Assembly (NCBI GenBank): GCA_030633015.1
Contig: DAOVTR010000033.1
Location: 1-9,840 of the forward strand
Length of the DNA stretch: 9,840 nt
Direction: 5' to 3'
From: Bdellovibrionales bacterium
Lineage (GTDB): Bacteria; Bdellovibrionota; Bacteriovoracia; Bacteriovoracales; Bacteriovoracaceae
The notes under the pieces were generated by a model. It searched no databases. It was not told the DNA's origin and saw only the letters and a program-made list of their open reading frames with translations. Numbering within the stretch: the first letter of the stretch is position 1; the number at the start of each line of letters is the position of its first letter. Position numbers and translations under genes: made by a program. This document shows, in pieces, positions 7,139 through 9,840 of the stretch.

Positions 7139-8542
7139 TTATTCTTTTATAATTTCAAGTGTTGTTGATTTGGTCTTAAGCTTAGATTTGGCGTCTCTAA
7201 TTGCGGCTCTGAGCCCCTCTTCAATAACAGGATGATAAAATGGTAAGGTGAGCATTTGATCTAAATATAGATTTAATGAGATACCCCATGAAATAAGATG
7301 AGTTAAGTGTTCACCATCAGGTGCAAAAATTTCTGCTCCCAATAAAAGTCCATCATCTGCAGTTGCGTAAATTTTTAAAATTCCAAACCCTTTATTTTTT
7401 ATTACAGCTCTTCCGAGTTGGCTGAAGGAGGCTGTACCTTCGATGAATTTAATGTTTCTTTCTTTTAAAACTTTATAGGTTTTTCCTACAGTAGCAATAT
7501 TAGGATCTGAGAATGTAACTCCTAGAGGAATTCTTCTTTTAAAGTGTTGAGATTCAACGGTTGAGTTATATGCGCTAATGACTCCTTCATCAGCCGCTTC
7601 ATGTAAAAGAGGTCTTCTTCCTGTAACATCTCCTGCAAGAAAAATATGGTTGTAGTTTTTAAGTGAAAGGTTTTTAGGGTTATAAGCAGGTACTTTTAGA
7701 TGATCAAGTTCTACATTTAAATTTTCGATTCCAATATTGTCTATGTTGGGAGTTCTTCCAACTGCTACAATAGCTTTTTCTACTTGAAATATTTTTTTTG
7801 ATGCTTCAATTTCAAGCATGTTGTTTTCTGTTACACTATTTAAGGTTGCCCCATCAAGGTGGATCTGCATCTCGCCTTTAAAATGCTCGATAGCGTAGTT
7901 TTGTATTTCTGGATCAGTTAGCCCTCCAATTTCATTTCCAAGGCCGATAGCAATTACCTCTACCCCCAGACGATTTAATGCTTGGCCTAATTCCATTCCA
8001 ATCACTCCAAGTCCTATAATTGCAACTTTTTTAGGTAACGTTTCAAGTTCAAAGAAGTCATCAGTTGTTATGAGGTATTGTTTAAAAGCAAGCCAAGGCT
8101 TTGGTATTATAGGTCGAGACCCTGTGGCAATAATTATTTTTTCGGCATAAATTTTTTGGCCCTCAAGATCAAGGGTATGATCATCTATAAACAGTGCTTT
8201 TTTTCTGACAAGTTTATTTTCCCAGCTGGGCATAGATGATTTTACACCTTTAACAAAATTATCTCTAAGTTTTCTTACATGATCCATTACTTTTTTATGG
8301 TCAATTGTTAGGTGGTCAGCACCGAGTATTCCCATTTTATCAAATGATTTTCTTGAATGGAAGTCATTCGCTACTTGAATAAGTACTTTTGAAGGCATAC
8401 AACCAACGCGAGCACATGTTGTTCCCATTGGGCCATTATCTATGATTATATAATTATCAGTTTTATTTGCAACATTCTTTCTAGCAGTGAGGCCAGCCGT
8501 ACCTGCTCCAATAATTGCAACATCATATTTCTTTTCAATCAC
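7139..8542 (-). CDS. Dihydrolipoamide dehydrogenase-like flavoprotein disulfide oxidoreductase
   Basis: This 467-residue FAD enzyme is of the class I pyridine nucleotide-disulfide oxidoreductases. It has FAD-binding IIGAGTAG (10-17), the redox pair Cys43/Cys48 in GTTCARVGCMPSK, NAD-binding IIGLGVIGMELGQ (175-187), FLAGDVTG (301-308) and the dimerisation domain with His437 and Glu442 in PFYHPVIEEGLR. The last two match the His-Glu dyad of lipoamide dehydrogenases, with the usual spacing of 5, so it should reduce or oxidise a disulfide with NAD(H). The GTTCARVGCMPSK and FYHPVIEEGLR forms are those of a divergent bacterial Lpd branch rather than the classic GGTCLNVGCIPSK and HAHPTLSE type. No pyruvate or 2-oxoglutarate dehydrogenase genes are nearby, so the partner substrate is uncertain. 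Start is GTG with GGAG 5 nt upstream. It lies 13 nt after the KamA-like gene, probably in one operon. Confidence 0.88.
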   Translation of the reverse strand: MIEKKYDVAIIGAGTAGLTARKNVANKTDNYIIIDNGPMGTTCARVGCMPSKVLIQVANDFHSRKSFDKMGILGADHLTIDHKKVMDHVRKLRDNFVKGVKSSMPSWENKLVRKKALFIDDHTLDLEGQKIYAEKIIIATGSRPIIPKPWLAFKQYLITTDDFFELETLPKKVAIIGLGVIGMELGQALNRLGVEVIAIGLGNEIGGLTDPEIQNYAIEHFKGEMQIHLDGATLNSVTENNMLEIEASKKIFQVEKAIVAVGRTPNIDNIGIENLNVELDHLKVPAYNPKNLSLKNYNHIFLAGDVTGRRPLLHEAADEGVISAYNSTVESQHFKRRIPLGVTFSDPNIATVGKTYKVLKERNIKFIEGTASFSQLGRAVIKNKGFGILKIYATADDGLLLGAEIFAPDGEHLTHLISWGISLNLYLDQMLTLPFYHPVIEEGLRAAIRDAKSKLKTKSTTLEIIKE

Positions 8543-8547
8543 GGATT

Positions 8548-8551
8548 CTCC
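8548..8551 (-). promoter_or_regulatory. Shine-Dalgarno sequence fixing the GTG start at 8542
   Basis: On the minus strand GGAG lies 5 nt before GTG at 8542, in the 13-nt gap after the KamA-like stop. It supports the non-ATG start, which is followed by the expected MIEKKYDVAIIGAG. Confidence 0.65.
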
Positions 8552-8555
8552 AAAA

Positions 8556-9840
8556 TTAAATTTTTAAATTTGTCATTTTTTTTGTTTGAGAATAGTTATA
8601 ATCGGGATATTCAAAAATTGGTTCTCTGTTTTCAGTTTCACTTAAAGAATAATACCAAAGAGTTTCATATTCTTTTTCATTTTCACCAATAGAAATAAGC
8701 TGATTTAAATAGCTTCTAATTGATCTGGATTCTACAAAAAATATATCTTCCATCTGTTCAATTATTGGACTATGTGTTCTTGTATGGTCATGTGAAAAAT
8801 GCAAAACTCTTCGGCCATCGTTTGTGAGACCAACAACTCTAAATGTTAAGCTTTTTTCAACACCAGGAATATTTAATACTGATCGATCAGTGGCCAGGAA
8901 ATCAAGTTCTGCATCTTTTTTTAGTTTTTGTATATTAGAAATCATGTTTGTAGAACTGTGATGAAAATCAGTTATTCTGTTTTTGAATAATGCTGGAATT
9001 TTCCCAAATGTTTTTTCTTCATATTTTTCTTGTGCCAACCTAGAATTAGTTGCAAACATATGACGGTTTTCAAAGCCACCTTTTACCGAAAACGTATAGT
9101 ATGGCAGTACTCCTATTTTATTTAAATCTTCTCTTAGCTTCGCAGTATGTCCTCTTCTTGAGCATGAAGATGTAAAAACATCTTGATTTGTTACCATCCA
9201 ACCTGTGGATAAAAGTGCGGCAACAGCTTGTTGTGACTCTGGAGTTATTTCGTATGATGATATAAAATGGGTTTGAATAACAAATTGACTTAATCCAATT
9301 GCAGAAGCCTTTTCTTTAAAGTTTTTTAATATTGAAATTAATTCTGCTGTCACTCTCTGAGGTAAATTAACTGGCAGTCGTGTACCAAGACGAACTCTGA
9401 CCATTTCAGAGAATTTTTCGCCGTGCGGTCTTTTTAAATTATCTTCCTTTTTTTTCTTTGCCATATCATAGACAGAATTTAGGATGTTTTCAAGTGATTG
9501 ATTGCTGTTCATTAGAGCATCGCCACCAGTAATAATAATATCTCTTAACTGGGAATCATTTTGAAAGTAATTCATGACATTTTGTAGTTCATTTTTCCAG
9601 CTACTGCTAGGATTCAAAGAATCTAAATCAAATTGGAGTATTCCATTTTGAAATCCATAAAAGCGTTGGCAAGAACTACAGAGTCCACCACATGCTCGTC
9701 CTGCAGTTCGAGGTATTAGAATAACAACTTCAGGATATCTGCGATGTATGCTGTGAGCAGGAAGAATCCATCCAGCAGCATTTGGTTTTCCTATTTCAAC
9801 CTTATCTTCTTTTTCCCAAGAGCGAATCTCTCCAAAATTG
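8556..9840 (-). CDS. KamA-family (lysine 2,3-aminomutase-like) radical SAM protein, N-terminus outside window
   Basis: A TTG at 9617 gives a 353-residue frame, but the frame stays open to the right edge and the extra codons encode the radical SAM cluster. The visible part is 427 residues with no start. In that numbering the cluster cysteines are C50, C54 and C57 (RACGGLCSSCQR, a CX3CX2C motif). TGGD (104-107), RVRLGTRLPVNLPQRVT (148-164), QTHFISSYEITPES (189-202) and VTNQDVF (216-222) follow the order of lysine 2,3-aminomutase. Such enzymes use SAM, a 4Fe-4S cluster and PLP to move an amino group. The PLP-lysine loop, PGGGGK in KamA, here reads PGVEK (325-329), and the segment after PYYTF (246-250) is lengthened and lacks the usual acidic residue. 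The protein is too divergent to call an aminomutase with confidence. It is followed by the Lpd-like gene. Confidence 0.82.
   Translation of the reverse strand, partial: NFGEIRSWEKEDKVEIGKPNAAGWILPAHSIHRRYPEVVILIPRTAGRACGGLCSSCQRFYGFQNGILQFDLDSLNPSSSWKNELQNVMNYFQNDSQLRDIIITGGDALMNSNQSLENILNSVYDMAKKKKEDNLKRPHGEKFSEMVRVRLGTRLPVNLPQRVTAELISILKNFKEKASAIGLSQFVIQTHFISSYEITPESQQAVAALLSTGWMVTNQDVFTSSCSRRGHTAKLREDLNKIGVLPYYTFSVKGGFENRHMFATNSRLAQEKYEEKTFGKIPALFKNRITDFHHSSTNMISNIQKLKKDAELDFLATDRSVLNIPGVEKSLTFRVVGLTNDGRRVLHFSHDHTRTHSPIIEQMEDIFFVESRSIRSYLNQLISIGENEKEYETLWYYSLSETENREPIFEYPDYNYSQTKKMTNLKI

Noticed and set aside
9615..9617. TTG as the start of the KamA-like gene
   Set aside because: The frame continues upstream to the window edge and encodes the CX3CX2C radical SAM motif and further family sequence, so TTG is an internal Leu codon.

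Overview
The window is an AT-rich, gene-dense stretch of bacterial chromosome (GC roughly one third, judged by eye). It holds eight protein-coding genes and no recognisable RNA gene, insertion sequence, CRISPR array or phage gene. The low GC, Gram-negative-type soluble transhydrogenase, exported S41 protease and KamA-like radical SAM protein would fit a marine or predatory Bdellovibrionota (Bacteriovorax-like) genome. That assignment is inference from overall impression, not from a marker gene.

Layout. (1) 3-905, plus strand: the 3' part of an unrecognised protein whose frame stays open to the left edge. (2) 964-2580, plus strand: an ABC-F ATPase with a GTG start, a strong Shine-Dalgarno sequence and a plausible promoter in the 58-bp gap before it. 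(3) 4670-2581, minus strand: a two-gene unit of an exported PDZ/S41 C-terminal-processing protease and, 2 nt after its stop, a small membrane-anchored protein of unknown function. This unit ends exactly against the stop of the ABC-F gene. (4) 4671-4816: a divergent control region with a perfect 13-1-13 inverted repeat whose core resembles the 7-1-7 operators of Fur-superfamily regulators. (5) 4817-7136, plus strand: an exported alpha/beta hydrolase followed after 10 nt by sthA, the soluble pyridine nucleotide transhydrogenase. (6) 9840-7139, minus strand: a KamA-family radical SAM protein (N-terminus beyond the right edge) followed after 13 nt by a dihydrolipoamide-dehydrogenase-like flavoprotein, which ends 2 nt from the stop of sthA.

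How they fit together. Most genes look like housekeeping or general physiology: translation (ABC-F), envelope proteolysis (S41), redox balance (sthA, Lpd-like). The least ordinary points are the palindromic operator between two envelope or redox units, the KamA-like protein that keeps its radical SAM cysteines but has a rewritten PLP-lysine loop, its tight pairing with an Lpd-like enzyme, the S41 protease coupled to a small membrane protein, and two tail-to-tail gene pairs with no room for a terminator. I see no clear anti-phage or other novel defence system.
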